Positions 50,531 through 63,190 of a stretch of DNA of 64,000 nt are shown in pieces. Made by a program: the position numbers and the translations under genes. This DNA is from Ichthyophis bannanicus. Its lineage: Eukaryota > Chordata > Amphibia > Gymnophiona > Ichthyophiidae. Each line of letters starts with the position of its first letter. The stretch's first letter is position 1. The stretch is from NCBI GenBank assembly GCA_033557465.1, contig CM066033.1, positions 13,517,080 to 13,581,079 of the forward strand, read 5' to 3'. The notes beneath the pieces are model-generated. The model saw only the letters and a program-made list of their open reading frames with translations, had not been told where the DNA came from and made no database searches.

Positions 50531-51084
50531 GTCACCCTGCTAGGGCAGTGAGCAAACATCCACCAACACACCAACAATTGTACATAGCTTAATATGTATG
50601 GAATAGCTGCTGGTGTTGTGTGCTGTGGATGTGTCAAGAGGTAGGGCTGCTGGTCTGTGCTGCAGTCAGGACTGGCCTCATAGTCAGGGTTAGAGCCAGC
50701 AGAGGGGCATTCAAGTTAGGTACTGCACTAACTAGCAACTAGCCCATGGCTACCTTGCATGGGGGGGCCTGTAGCTGAGCATGCATGCACCAAGGGGGCC
50801 ATACCTTTTCCATGGGCCATGTTACTCTGGGTCGATGGTCTCTCACGCTGACCAAGGGAGGATGTAACTGAGGGCTACAGGCCTTGAGTAGCTACATAAT
50901 ACTTCCATCACGGAACATGGGCATTGAGAATAAAGTATGTTTTAAAGCAGAAAGCACTGGATCTGGAGGATCTGTTTTTTACCCAATCCCCCACCCACAC
51001 AAGGTAGCACTAAACAAAGAGCTTTTGGCTGCTTATCTGATGACACAGCAAGATAGATCAGGGTCCTGGCCTAGTCAGCTATCT
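50531..51084. other. No gene recognised
   Basis: Unassigned sequence between the ERV and the L2 tail. Confidence 0.4.
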
Positions 51085-53355
51085 ATTTTTATTTATTTAA
51101 CAACTTTTTTATATTGTTATATCTACCAGTCACAGCAGTTCACATGGAACAAAAGAACAAGTAACTTACATCGAACATAGGGAACGATAAATAACTTAAA
51201 TGAGTGAAACATAACTATTTCCATAAAGCTGAATTGGTGCTGCATGAAATCCATATGAGGATGTGATGGGAGGGTGGCTAAGAGTCTCTGCCAAAGTATT
51301 CCAAAAAGAGGGAGGTTTTTAGCTTGCTCCAGAATCCGCCTAGGTCTGTGAGGGCTCGTATTTCTGGGGTGAGGGAGTTCCAAGTTTGTGGTGCACAGTA
51401 GGAGAAGGCTCTGTTAGTAGTGGTATTGTTGGAGTGGATGAAAGAAGCTGGAAGCGAGAGGAGACTGTGGTTGGAGAACCGTGTTGATCGCTTGTTGAAG
51501 AAGGGGGAGAAGGATGTCTGCTGAGAGGTGGTGGATGTCTTGAATATAGTTAGTGTGACTTTATATTTGATCCTCATGCGAATCGGTAGCAAATGTAGTT
51601 GTTTCAGAGTGGGGGTGATATGCTCTCGTGGGTCCGTGTCTGTGATTATTCTAGCTGCGAAGTTTTGTGCAAGCTGTAAGGGAAGTAAGGTAGTTTTAGT
51701 GAGACCCTGGTATATTATGTTTGCATAGTCCAGGATGGAGGTGATGACTGATTGGCAAATGTTTCTGAAGTCATTAGAGTCCAGCAGTGGGCGCAGATGT
51801 CAATGTTCTCATCGTAAAGTAGGCAGCTTTAGTAATTGGTTAATGCGGTGGTGGAAGCTGAGGTGGTGATTCAGGATGATGCCCAAATATTTTACATGTT
51901 GTTTGATGTGTAGGGTTAAATTGGCCAGACTGATAGACTTTGGAGGAGTGAAAGATAGATGTTTGGATATGAGGAGGATTTCTGCTTTGCTGGGGTTGAT
52001 GTACATGTTGTGTGTGTTGAGCCATTGGATGGTATCTTCTAGACATCTGCTGATCATGGAGTAGTCCAGGTTGGTGGTGGAGAATGGGGTGTAGATCAGT
52101 ATGTCATCTGCGTACAGATGATAGTGGATCTTATAATGTTTTATGAGTATACTTAGGGGCTGGATGAAAATGTTGAATAGAAGTGATGATAATGTAGAAC
52201 CTTGAGGTAATCCCTGTAGTAGTGGAAAGGTTTGGAGGTTTCAGTTCCAATTCGTACTTGTTGGAATCGGTTGGAGAGGAAAGACTGAAACTTCTGTAGA
52301 GCTGTACCTCTGATACCGATTGAGTGGAGGCGAGAGCATAGCTTGGTGTGGGAGACCAAATCGAAAGCAGCAGAGAAGTCGAAAGATGAGGATAAATCAT
52401 TGGGTGTTTTCTGTGTACCATTTGATTAAGTTACCCAGGAGGGAGGTCAGAAGGGTTTCGGTGCTGTGAAATGGCCTGAATCCATGCTGGTGCTTGTCAA
52501 GGGGGGCATGTTTGCACTGCCTTTTCTATGATTTTGGCTGGGGAGGGATTACTTGATATAGGCTTGTAGGAGGCTGGGGCTGAGGGGTCAGCTGAGTGGC
52601 TTTTTAGTAGGGATCTGATGGAGGCTAGCTTGAGAGGAGTTGGCATGTGGCCGAGTGACAGAGATGCATGGACCAGGTGAACAATAGTTGGGGCAAGGTC
52701 ATGTCTGGTCATTTTGATCCAAAAGAAGGGGTAGGGATCAAGTGATGAGGTGGTGCAGTTGAGGTTTGCTATATTGTCAGTAATCTCCCTGGTGCATAGG
52801 CGCCTAAAAATTGATCCGTTTTTTTTGTTTGGGGTGTTGGTGGGGTCAGGGGCAGGCAGGTGCTGAACTGCAGTGGTCAGCTGCCAGGCTTGAAGAAATT
52901 GAGCCATGGGATCAGGCGCTAAGTTGAGGTTAGGTTTTGCACTTGTTGGAGCTTGAAGCAGGCTCAGGGTTATATTGAAAAGCTCTCTGGGTCAGTTGAA
53001 GGATGCATTTGGAAGATTGGAGTGGTATTCTTCTTTTATGCGGAGCGTCATTACACAGTAGTTTGCCTGTGCGCTTGCATAAGTCGAGTGGTTGGTTGGA
53101 TTTTTTTTGTCATCTCCATATGCACTCGAGTTGTCTGAGTCTCCTTTTTAGATTTTTGAGTTGAGGAGTAAACCATGTTGCTTGATATAGTCGATTTATC
53201 TTGGCTGTTTTGTCCAGTGTGATGGCGTATGAAGAGATATTTGTTTTCCATTTAAAGATGAATGTGTCAATACTAGTTGGGTTAGCTTGAGGGAGAGGTG
53301 GGATTGTGCTTATAAAAGTGTCTTTATTGAAGACTTTGAATCTCCGTGATTTGGG
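51085..53355 (-). pseudogene. L2 LINE A, 3' part (RT)
   Basis: Tail TTTATTTATTTAACAACTTT and TATATTGTTATATCTACCAG at the left. Minus-strand coding fragments: FSYCAPQTWNSLTPEIRALT (end of ORF2), VKYLGIILNHHLSFHHRINQ, MYINPSKAEILLISKHLSF; near 52090-52130 the YADD region (IYADDILIYTP type); and 52907-52497 the RT start (TREITDNIANLNCTTSSLDP, LASIRSLLKS). 53250-53051 is the linker between EN and RT. Multiple frameshifts. The 5' part continues at 56350-57605 across another L2. Confidence 0.8.
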
Positions 53356-56349
53356 TAATGTTTATGTTTATTAACTTTATATACCGCTAAACGAATAGAC
53401 ATCAAAGCGGTTTACATAGCTCAAACAGAAAACCATAGGGTAAAGGAGAGGAAAGGAAGTTACAATATTTGATAGGAAAGCAAAACCAAGCAGACTCATA
53501 CGAACAGGTCATTAAGAAGGAAAAAGAGAGATGGGAGAAAGGGGGGGGGAGGGTTACACAGGGGGATCAGGGAGATCAAAGGCAAGGGCAAAGAGATGGG
53601 TCTTGAGACTATTTCTGAAGGTGGTATGTCCCTGCTCAAGCCGGATAGAGGAGGGTAGAGAGTTCCATAGGGCGGGGCCGATGAAAAAGAAAGCAGAGGA
53701 ACGAGTGGACTGGAGGCAAGCACAAACAGGTGAAGGGAGACGTAGACGGTTGAGGTGGAGAGATCGTAAGGAGCGGGCTGGGGTGTGGAAGTGAACGAGA
53801 TCAGCCAAGTACTGAGGAGAGTGGGTGTAAAGGACACGATGGAGAAGTATCAGTATTTTGAAGTGAATGCGGAATTTGATGGGAAGCCAGTGAAGCTGAA
53901 TGAGTAGAGGGGTAATGTGGTCACGTGAAGAGGAGTGAAAAATGAGGCAGGCAGCAGTGTTCTGGATGCGCTGAAGGCAGTGAAGTTGAGTGGTGGAGAG
54001 ACCAGCTAGAACCGTGTTACAAAAGTCAACATGGGACATGACCAGGGAGAGGAGAAGGGTAGTAAGTGCCTGTGCGGTGAGAAAGGGCCTGATGGCGCGG
54101 ATCTGACGGAGGAAGAAGAATGAAGTTTTGGAAACGTGAGCAAGGTGATCTCGGAAAGATAGATTGGAGTCAAAGAAGACACCCAAGTAACGAAAAGAAG
54201 AGACTAGAGGGACAGGTGAGCCAGAGAAAGAAGGGGAGATCTGGGGAGAGGTATTACCGCGAGAAAACCAGATGGCAAGGGTTTTTGTAAGGTTGAGATG
54301 AAGACAATGGGTGGTAAGCCAGTCGGCAACGGCTGTAAGGCAGGAGTTTAGAGGGGAAAGATCAGGAGAAAGAGGGGAGGTGTGATGCATCGTCGGCATA
54401 GTAAAAAGCTGAGATCCCATGTTGCTGAACCAGTAAAGCTAAGGGGGTGAGAAAAATATTAAAGAGGAGGGGGGCCAGGACTGAACCCTGGGGGACACCG
54501 CAAGGGAGGGGAAAGGGCTCGGAGGCGGAAGAGGAAGAGGTTGAGGGGAGGACAGAATAGGTTCTGGAAGAAAGGAAAGAATGGAACCAGTGGAGGACAG
54601 TGCTGCAAAGACCCACTTCCCGTAGTCAGGCCAAGAGAATGGAGTGATCGATGAGGTCAAAGGCGGCAGAAAGATCAAGAGAGACCACCACCGAAAGATC
54701 ACCGCGGTCATGTGCTGTGTGAAGTTCATTCAAGAAGCCCAGCAGAACTGTTTCAACACTGTGGCCAGGGCGGAAGCCAGATTGGCGGGGATGGAGAAAG
54801 TGCGTAGAGTCAAGATAAGAAGATATTTGAGAGAATACAACCTTTTCGAGGATTTTAGAGAGGAAGGGGAGGTTGGAGACTGGGTGGTAGTGAGGGCTTT
54901 TTGAGAATAGGACAGACCAAAGCGTGTTTCCAGGGCTGGGGAAAAATACCTGAAGAGAGACTAGTGTTGATTATGGTAAGCGCTGGTGGGATGAGAGCTA
55001 GGGAGGAGGTGAGCAGCCAAGAAGAGGGAATGGGGTCAAGAGGACAGAAAGTTTTCTTAGAGGAGGAGAGAGTTGCAATAAGCTCGGAGGACGTGATTGA
55101 GTAGAATGAGTGCCAGACATGAGACAGCTGAGAGGTGGGAGAAAGGGAGCAGGGAGGGGGGCTAGAGATAGGAGGAGGACAGTGAGGTAGAGATTGCATG
55201 AGATCAAGTATCTTCGAACTGAAATAAGTTGCCAACTGGGAGGGAGTGGGTTAAAGAAGAGAGGGGGAAGAAGTGGTACCAGATTGATGTGTTAGAGAGG
55301 TAAGGGACTGAAGAACTGAGTAGAGGTGTCGTGTCTGATTAGGTGCAGTGGAGAAGTAATCCTGTTTAGCCTTATGGATGTGGGTTTGGTAGTGAGAGTA
55401 TTCAGACTTGAAGTGTGAGAGAGTAACCAGACAAGGGGATTTGCGCCATAAACGCTCAGCTCGGCGGAGCTGTGCGTGAAGAAGGTAGAGACCAGAGTGG
55501 TACCATGGTTGTGAGGGACGGCAGGAGGAGGAATGGGGGTGGAGAGGGGCTACATGATTTAGGGCAGTAGAAAGGGAGGAGAACCAGGCGGATGCTTGGG
55601 AGGAAGGAGAGAGGAGGGAAAAGATATAAGGAAGAAGGTCGGATGCAGGAGGGAATTGTTGAAGGGTCTGGAAGGTTAGACGACGAGTACAAGGAGTGGA
55701 GACGGGGGGGGGGGCGGTTGAGGAGAGGGGGAGGGGAGGCAATGAAAGGTGAGGCAATAGTGATCAGTCCAGGGTAAAGGGAGGGCATGAAGAGACTGTA
55801 AAAGATAAGTGGGGACTGAGGGGGAAAGAAGCAGATTGAGGGTATACCCGGCGGAGTGAGTTGGGAAAGGAACAAGTTAAAAAAGAGACAGGTCATGGAG
55901 AAGAGTATTAAAGGACTGAGCTCTAGTAGAGACAGGGGGGTCAAGATGCAAGTTGAAATCACCTGCAACAAGCAGGCGAGTGAAGGCCAGTGACAGATCA
56001 GTGATGGAGGATAGAAGGGAATCCCAGAGGTCAGGGCGTAAGGCCGGAGGGGAGTAAATGAGAAGTAAATACATGGGGGAGGAAAAGTGGAGATGAAGAA
56101 ACAAGGCTTCAGGATAACGTAAAAGAGGAGAGGAGATGGGAGTGAAGGGAATGGAAGTACGGATGAGGGCAGCCACGCCACCGCCAGTACGACCGACGCG
56201 GGGGATGGAAACACCGAAAATCAGGGGGTAGGCAGCAGGCTAAGAGCGCATCTTCCCCATCTTTTAACCAAGTTTCGGTCAGTAGGAGAATATCGAGGGA
56301 CTCCCGGGAGATGAGGTCAGAAATCAACAAGGTTAATGGCGATTTGAGG
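53356..56349 (-). mobile_element. L2 LINE B, nested in LINE A, ORF2 almost complete
   Basis: Starts at the left with GTTTATTAACTTTATATACC and CATCAAAGCGGTTTACATAG. Minus-strand ORF2: EN with LLLTETWLKDGE and LLVAGDFNLHLDP (56200-55880), linker, RT start CPLDPIPSSWLLTSSLALIP (55235-54855), FRPGHS region, [20 protein letters not shown] and ISAFYYADDA (54616-54362), FRYLGVFFDSNLSFRDHLAH, HITPLLIQLHWLPIKFRIHF and GPALWNSLPSS (54420-53554). Frameshifts separate the parts. Very similar to the L2 at 39.7-41.4 kb, so the family was active after LINE A inserted. Confidence 0.9.
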
Positions 56350-57605
56350 GCATTTGCATTAGGTAGGTGCAGGAGATTGAAAGTGATAAGATTGTGGTCT
56401 GACCAGGGCACGGATGTGATGTTGGTTATGTGGAAAAGGTTTCGGTTTGGCCAGTTGGTTGGTGTGAATATGAGGTCAAGGGTTCCTCCTTTGCTGTGCG
56501 TTGGTCCAGTGATTTTCTGGTTGAACTGTAGTGCTTCAAGTGCTTAGAGGAAGAGAGTGGTCTGGCTGGTTGGTAAGGAGGGGAGGTTGAAGTCACCCAG
56601 GAGGATGAGCCATTTGTTTTTGTGGTTCTCTTAGCATGTTTCCTTGATTAATGGAGAGAGGTCAATGGGTCTGCTGAAGGAGATCTGTATGAGAAGCATA
56701 TTGATAAGTATGAATTGGTTATGGAGATGATATCCAGAACGCCTTGAGAGCATGATGTAACGGCTTTGCAATGGAGTCCTTCCTTGCCTTTATGATTATT
56801 CCTCCTCTTTTCTTATGTAATTTTAGTTGGTGGAAAAGCTGGTACGTAGGGATGGCAAGCTGGTTTAGTATGACACTTTTCTCTCTCGAGCCATGATTCT
56901 GTTATGCAGAATATGTCAATGGTTTTCTTTTATATAGTCCGTCACTGTGAGGATTTTGTTGCGTACAGACCTGGTATTTATAAGGGCACTTCTGAGTGAC
57001 TGGGTAGGGGGTGGTATGCTATTCGAAGATGGGGGACTGTGGGAGAGCCGTATGTTAATTAGGTTATCGGTGTTCCTTGTTCTCTGCTTGAGAATAGTGC
57101 GCTGGAGTCTATTGTACTGTGAGTGATGTATAATTGGGATGAATGACATTGTGATGAGACCTGAGGATTGGATGACGGAGTGGCTGGAAAGGAGTAGGAT
57201 GATGATGTATGAGGCTGTGTGAAACATTATGCTTGAGGGAATTATATTTATGTTGGGAGGTGGATGGAGTGTGGTGTCCACATGTGTTGCTGAGGAGAGA
57301 TGTCTGAGGTCTATATGACTTGCTGTTGAGTGGTCCAGATGTGGAGGGCAGTTCAGCACGGTGCACTGATGGTGGGAAGGTCCGGTAGATGGTGGTGCAG
57401 TAGCTGGCTTTGGTAGAGTTGAGTCTGCTGTTGACGAAGGTGGATCTGGTGTGTCTGTGGAGATGGCTTTTAGTGGAGGAGTGATGGAGTTCAGATGGTG
57501 GACTTAGGGAGTTAAGCTTCCTAAGCAAACCTGTTTCTGATGATCCTCAGGTTTAACTTGGACTGCTGGCTGCTGTGTTTGCATTGCTTCCATCTGCGAC
57601 ATAGC
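56350..57605 (-). pseudogene. L2 LINE A, 5' part (endonuclease)
   Basis: Minus-strand pieces of the EN domain: SALINTRSVRNKILTVTDYI (57000-56940), GDFNLPSLPTNQPDHSL near 56600, and PWSDHNLITFNLLHL at 56410-56360 (SDH catalytic block). Further right, 57528-57109 and 57695-57504 give Ser/Thr-rich frames that could be ORF1 remnants, but I cannot identify them. CR1 has inserted at 57606. Confidence 0.7.
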
Positions 57606-60304
57606 TGAACATAAGAACATAAGAACATAAGATATGCCATACTGGGTCAGACCAAGGTCCATCAAGCCCAGTATTCTGTTTCCAACAGTGGCCAATCTAG
57701 GTCATACGTACCTAGCAGTTTCCCCAAGGGACACAGGTTCCACAATGCTTGTATTGGTTCAAGCATTGATATTCTGGGTCCCTTCTTAATAATGGTTTAT
57801 GGACCTTTCCTCCAGGAACTTGTCCAAACCTTTTTTAAACCCAGCTACACTAACAGCCTTTGCTACATTCTCCGGTAACAAATTCCAGAGTTTGATTACA
57901 CGTTGAGTGAAAAAATATTTTCTTTTATTAGTCTTAAATAGTTTACCCTGTAGCTTCATTGCATGTCCCCTAGTCTTTCTATATTCTGATAAGGTAAACA
58001 ATCGATCTACGTTTACCCGTTCCACTCCGTTCATTAATTTATAGACTTCTATCATATCTCCCCCAGCCGTCTCTTTTCCAGGTTAAAGAGCCCCAACCTT
58101 TTTAGCCTTTCTTCATAGGAGTAGCCTTCCATCCCCTTTACCATTTTGGTGGCTCTTCTCTGACCCTTTTCTAAAATCGCTATATCCTTTTTAAGATACG
58201 GCAACCAGAATTGCACACAATATTCAAGGTGCGGTCTCACCATGGAACGATATAGAGGCATTATAATATCTTTTGTTTTATTTTCCATTCCTTTCCTTAT
58301 CATACCTAGCATTCTATTTGCTCTCTTGGCCGCCGCTGCACACTGGGCCGAGGGTTTTAACATGGTATCTACAAGGACGCCTAAATCTTTTTCCTGGGTG
58401 GTGGTTCCTAATGTGGAACCTTGCATCGTGTAACAATAGTTTGGGTTGTTCTTCCCTAGGTGCATAACCTTGCACTTCTCCACATTAAATTTCATCTGCC
58501 ATTTTGATGCCCAGTCTTCCAATTTATCAAGATCCTCCTGCAATTTTCCACAATCCTCCTGGGTTTTAACAACTTTAAATAGTTTTGTGTCATCAGCAAA
58601 TTTGATAACCTCACTCGTTATTCCACTTTCCAGGTCATTTATGAATATGTCAAAAAGCAGCGGACCCAGCACAGATCCCTGGGGTACACCACTATTCACC
58701 TTTCTCCATTGGGAAAATTGGCCATTTAGCCCTACCCTCTGCTTTCTATCTTTTAACCAGTTCCTGATCCACAGTAGTACACTGCCTCCTATCCCATGAC
58801 TCTTTAGTTTTGCCAAACGTCTCTCATGAGGGACCTTGTCAAAGGCTTTCTGAAAGTCCGGATACACAATATCAACCGACTCACCTTTGTCCACCTGTTT
58901 ATTCACTCCTTCAAAAAAACATAACAGATTAGTAAGACAAGATCTTCCTTGTCTAAAGCCATGTTGGCTGTCTCCCATTAGGTCATGACTATCTACATGC
59001 TGAGTAATTTTATTCTTTATGATGGTTTCTACCATTTTTCCCGGTACTGACGTCAGGCTCACCGGTCTGTAGTTTCCCGGATCACCCCTCGAAACCTTTT
59101 TAAAAATTGGTGTTACATTGGCGATCCTCCAATCCTCAGGTATTAGAGATGATTTTAATGATAGTTCACAGATTACTGATAGCAGGTCTGCAATCTCAAA
59201 TTTCAGTTCTTTCAACACCCTTGGGTGTATACCATCCGGCCCAGGTGATTTGCTACTCTTCAGTTTATCTAATAGTTGTAAGACATCTTCCCGATGTATT
59301 GATATTTCCTTCAATTCTTCCACACCTTTAAATACCACTTCAGTCGTGGGTAACATCCCTACATCTTCCTCAGTAAAGACCGAAGCAAAGAATTCATTCA
59401 GTCTCTCCGCTATCGCCTTGTCGCCTCTTAGTGCTCCTTTAACCCCTTTATCATCTAATGGACCAACTGACTCTCTCACAGGTTTTTTGCTATGAATGTA
59501 CTTGAAAAGGTCTTTATTTCGCGTTTTTGCTTCTGCAGCAAGCTTCTTCTCAAATTCTCTCTTTGCCTGCCTCATCAATGCCTTGCATTTGACTTGCCAG
59601 TGCTTGTGCTGTTTCCAGGTTTCATCATTTGGCTCTTTTTTCCATTTCCTGAAAGATGCTTTTTTGGCAACAACAGCCTCTCTGACCTCACCTTTAAACC
59701 ATGCTGGCAGTTTTTTGGACTTCCTTCCACTTTTCTTAAAGCGTGGAATACAGCTGGTCTGGGCTTCCAAGATAGTATTTTTCAACAACACCCAAGCCTG
59801 ATGTACGTCTTTGACCTTTGCAACTGCTCCTTTTAGTTTTTTCTTAACTGTTTTCCTCATTTTATCATAGTCTCCCTTTCGAAAGTTAAAGGGTAGTACT
59901 GTGGATTTCCTTACTATCCCTCCTCCACTAATTAAATCAAAGGCGATCATGCTATGATCACTATTGCCAAGTGGCCCCAACACCCTTATCTCTTGCACTA
60001 CATCTGGTGTTCCACTAAGGACTAGGTCTAATATTGCTTCCCCTCTGGTCGGTTCATGAACCAGCTGCTCCAAGAAGCAGTCATTTATTTCATCTAGGAA
60101 CTTTATCTCCCTAGCATGTCCTGTTGTGACACTGACCCAGTCGATGCCGGGGTAATTGAAATCACCCATTATTATTACTGCACTGTAACTTTTGCTAGCT
60201 TCCTTGATTTCTTTGAGCATTTCATCATCCATTTGTTCATTCTGGCCAGGCGGACGATAGTACACCCCCACTGCCATCGCCTTCCCCTTATTAAACACTT
60301 ATTA
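57606..60304 (-). mobile_element. CR1 LINE, 5'-truncated in the endonuclease
   Basis: The 3' end has repeated ACATAAGA and the conserved tail (ATACTGGGTCAGACCAAGGT, then CCATCAAGCCCAGTATTCTG). ORF2 runs from 60298 leftwards; see the CDS entry. The 5' end at about 60304 breaks inside the EN domain and is followed by sequence related to the tandem array. Confidence 0.9.
57786..60298 (-). CDS. CR1 ORF2: endonuclease and reverse transcriptase
   Basis: A 748-codon open frame (60298-58052) plus an 89-codon end in another frame (58055-57786). EN part: [41 protein letters not shown], and [13 protein letters not shown] (SDH). [57 protein letters not shown] (motif A, YPDF with D), [20 protein letters not shown] (motif B), [13 protein letters not shown] (motif C). 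CR1 C-terminus: [57 protein letters not shown]. One frameshift at 58052 separates the last 90 residues. N-terminal EN is missing. Confidence 0.95.
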
Positions 60305-60347
60305 AAAAAGGGCTGCTACACAGTACCTTGTCCTGTGCTGCCGAGGT
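60305..60347. other. Junction of CR1 and tandem array
   Basis: CCTTGTCCTGTGCT here resembles GCCTTTTGTGCT at the ends of the array units, so a partial unit seems to reach up to the CR1. Confidence 0.4.
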
Positions 60348-62141
60348 AAGCTATATTCTGATTTGATTTAAATTATAGCTCTTTGCTGCTACTAGGCTCT
60401 AACCTATTATGAAATTTAAACTACAAGCTCTCTGCTGGATTCTAAATTTAACCAGAAAGCTCTCTTCTGTGTTTTAATTTGAAACTAAAAGTACTTTGCT
60501 GATGCTAGGCCCTGAGTGACTATGAAAATTTAAACTACAGCTGTCTACTGGGTATGAAAGGTAACCAGAAAGTTCTCTTCTGTGTTTTTAAATTGAATCT
60601 TAAACTGTTGCTACTAGGCCCTGACTGATTTAACAAAAAAATAGTGGGTTCACAGATTAATTAGCTTTAAAAGAAAAAAAATTCCTTTCAGAAAAATTCC
60701 CAGAAGTATATACTCACAATTTCAGATTTCTCTCCAGAAGTAACAGCCCCCCTTTCCAGTCCTTCAAGACAGAGGGTCACAGAGCTCTGGTTGAGCTATT
60801 TATGCTTGTGCTGCTGATGTAAGCAGTGACCTACTTCCTGGGTAATTAACAGTCCTTGCTTGGATAGAAAGAGTCTTTCAAAATGGCCTTTTGAACTGCC
60901 AGCTGGTGTTAACACCTATTGAAAAAGCTTCACAGGTTGCTTGCCCACTAGGTAGAAGGCCTCTTTGTAAAGGTCTCTAGAAGACTTTATATGCTGCTCA
61001 AGGAGAATTGACCTTGTTTTGCCTTTTGTGCTAAGCTATATTCTGATTTGATTTAAATTATAGCTCTTTGCTGCTACTAGGCTCTAACCTATTATGAAAT
61101 TTAAACTACAAGCTCTCTGCTGGATTCTAAATTTAACCAGAAAGCTCTCTTCTGTGTTTTAATTTGAAACTAAAAGTACTTTGCTGATGCTAGGCCCTGA
61201 GTGACTATGAAATTTAAACTACAGCTGTCTACTGGGTATGAAAGGTAACCAGAAAGTTCTCTTCTGTGTTTTTAAATTGAATCTTAAACTGTTGCTACTA
61301 GGCCCTGACTGATTTAACAAAAAAATAGTGGGTTCACAGATTAATTAGCTTTAAAAGAAAAATAATTCCTTTCAGAAAAATTCCCAGAAGTATATACTCA
61401 CAATTTCAGATTTCTCTCCAGAAGTAACAGCCCCCCTTTCCAGTCCTTCAAGACAGAGGGTCACAGAGCTCTGGTTGAGCTATTTATGCTTGTGCTGCTG
61501 ATGTAAGCAGTGACCTACTTCCTGGGTAATTAACAGTCCTTGCTTGGATAGAAAGAGTCTTTCAAAATGGCCTTTTGAACTGCCAGCTGGTGTTAACACC
61601 TATTGAAAAAGCTTCACAGGTTGCTTGCCCACTAGGTAGAAGGCCTCTTTGTAAAGGTCTCTAGAAGACTTTATATGCTGCTCAAGGAGAATTGTCCTTG
61701 TTTTGCCTTTTGTGCTAAGCTATATTCTGATTTGATTTAAATTATAGCTCTTTGCTGCTACTAGGCTCTAACCTATTATGAAATTTAAACTACAAGCTCT
61801 CTGCTGGATTCTAAATTTAACCAGAAAGCTCTCTTCTGTGTTTTAATTTGAAACTAAAAGTACTTTGCTGATGCTAGGCCCTGAGTGACTATGAAATTTA
61901 AACTACAGCTGTCTACTGGGTATGAAAGGTAACCAGAAAGTTCTCTTCTGTGTTTTTAAATTGAATCTTAAACTGTTGCTACTAGGCCCTGACTGATTTA
62001 ACAAAAAAATAGTGGGTTCACAGATTAATTAGCTTTAAAAGAAAAAAAAATTCCTTTCAGAAAAATTCCCAGAAGTATATACTCACAATTTCAGATTTCT
62101 CTCCAGAAGTAACAGCCCCCCTTTCCAGTCCTTCAAGACAA
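60348..62141. repeat. Tandem array, about 685-bp unit, 2.6 copies
   Basis: Units start AAGCTATATTCTGATTTGAT at 60348, 61033 and 61717; the third ends after about 425 bp at CTTCAAGACA. Copies are nearly identical (single-base changes and A-tract length). There is no coding frame. The minus strand of each full unit has CATAAATAGCTCAACCAGAG, a TATA-like box, and further on TCTGAAATTGTGAGTATA. Within a unit, a first and a second half are related (AACTACAAGCTCTCTGCTGG and AACTACAGCTGTCTACTGGG; both followed by AACCAGAAAG), so the unit itself arose from a smaller duplication. Confidence 0.9.
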
Positions 62142-62224
62142 AGCTGGAGAGGTATTCATGCTTAATTCCGTGGGCCTGTATGGTGCCCATTTAAGGACCA
62201 CACCAAAGGGGCACGCCTAAGTAC

Positions 62225-62310
62225 ACCGCTGCACTTTTATTTTATTTTATTTTATTTATTCATTTAACCAGTTTTCTATACCGCCTTATCCTTCAATCAA
62301 GTCCTGCTCA
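62225..62310 (-). repeat. L2-type 3' tail
   Basis: TTTTATTTTATTTTATTTAT, then CAGTTTTCTATACCGCCTTA and TCCTTCAATCAAG; the last 15 bases match the tails at 24465 and 18070. Confidence 0.6.
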
Positions 62311-62344
62311 GTGCTGGGCTGATTGGGTGGGCTCTTCAACCTGG

Positions 62345-62808
62345 AAAGAGACGGCTGAGGGGGTATAAGATAGAGATCTATAAATTAATGAATGGAGTGG
62401 AACAAGTAAACGTAGATCGATTGTTTATATCATCAGAATATAAAAAGACTAGGGGACATGCAATGAAGCTACAGGGTAATCTATTTAAGACTAATAAGAG
62501 AAAATATTTTTTCACTCAACGTGTAATCAAACTCTGGAATTTGTTACCGGAGGATATAGTAAAAGCTGTTAGTGTAGCTGTGTTTAAAAGAGGTTTGGAC
62601 AAGTTCCTGGAGGAAAGGTCCATAAACCATTATTAAAAGGGACCCAGGATATCACTGCTGGACCCAATACAAGCATTGAGGAACCTGTGTCTTTTGGGGA
62701 GACTGCTAGGTACTTATGACTTAGATTGGCCACTGTTGGAAACAGGATACTGGGCTTGATGGACCTTGGTCTGACCCAGTATGGCATATCTTATGTTCTT
62801 ATGTTCCA
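62345..62808 (+). mobile_element. CR1 LINE 3' end
   Basis: A plus-strand frame (62388-62636) gives the ORF2 C-terminus: [49 protein letters not shown], nearly the same as the CR1 at 57.8 kb. It ends in GACCCAGTATGGCATATCTT and TATGTTCTTATGTTC. It is in opposite orientation to the 57.6-kb copy, on the other side of the tandem array. Confidence 0.9.
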
Positions 62809-63190
62809 GTGGGGAGCAGGGAAGAGCTCAAACTGAAACCCAAAAAGTCAGACTCTGTATGCATTATAATGCCAGAGAAAAAGAGAGATGTAGATGCCCC
62901 TGGATTGTGCAAAATATAAAGATAAAACATGTAGAGGCCAATTTTCAGAAAGCCCGTTTCTCCATGGTCAAGCAGGAAGCAGTGATGTCATCCGAGGGCA
63001 CCACAGAGGGAAGTGCTCTCCTATAGCAAAGAAAGGCAAAGTCTTTCTGAGCATATGCCCAGATACCCCTATGCCCTTGCCCCCCCCCCCTCCCCCCTAC
63101 CTGGCTCACTCTTGTTTCTTCCACCCAGCCAGAAGGACGGAAGTTCAGCTCTCCTCTAATCTTTCATCTACCTCTCCTGCAACTGCCAGG
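62809..63190. other. No gene recognised (possible D6 leader)
   Basis: Includes a C-rich run at 63079-63097. It leads into the gag start of D6 and may be its 5' leader. Confidence 0.4.

Noticed and set aside
55456..56214. Minus-strand frame of 252 codons, Pro/Leu/Ser-rich
   Set aside because: Overlaps L2 endonuclease and linker in other frames; low complexity.
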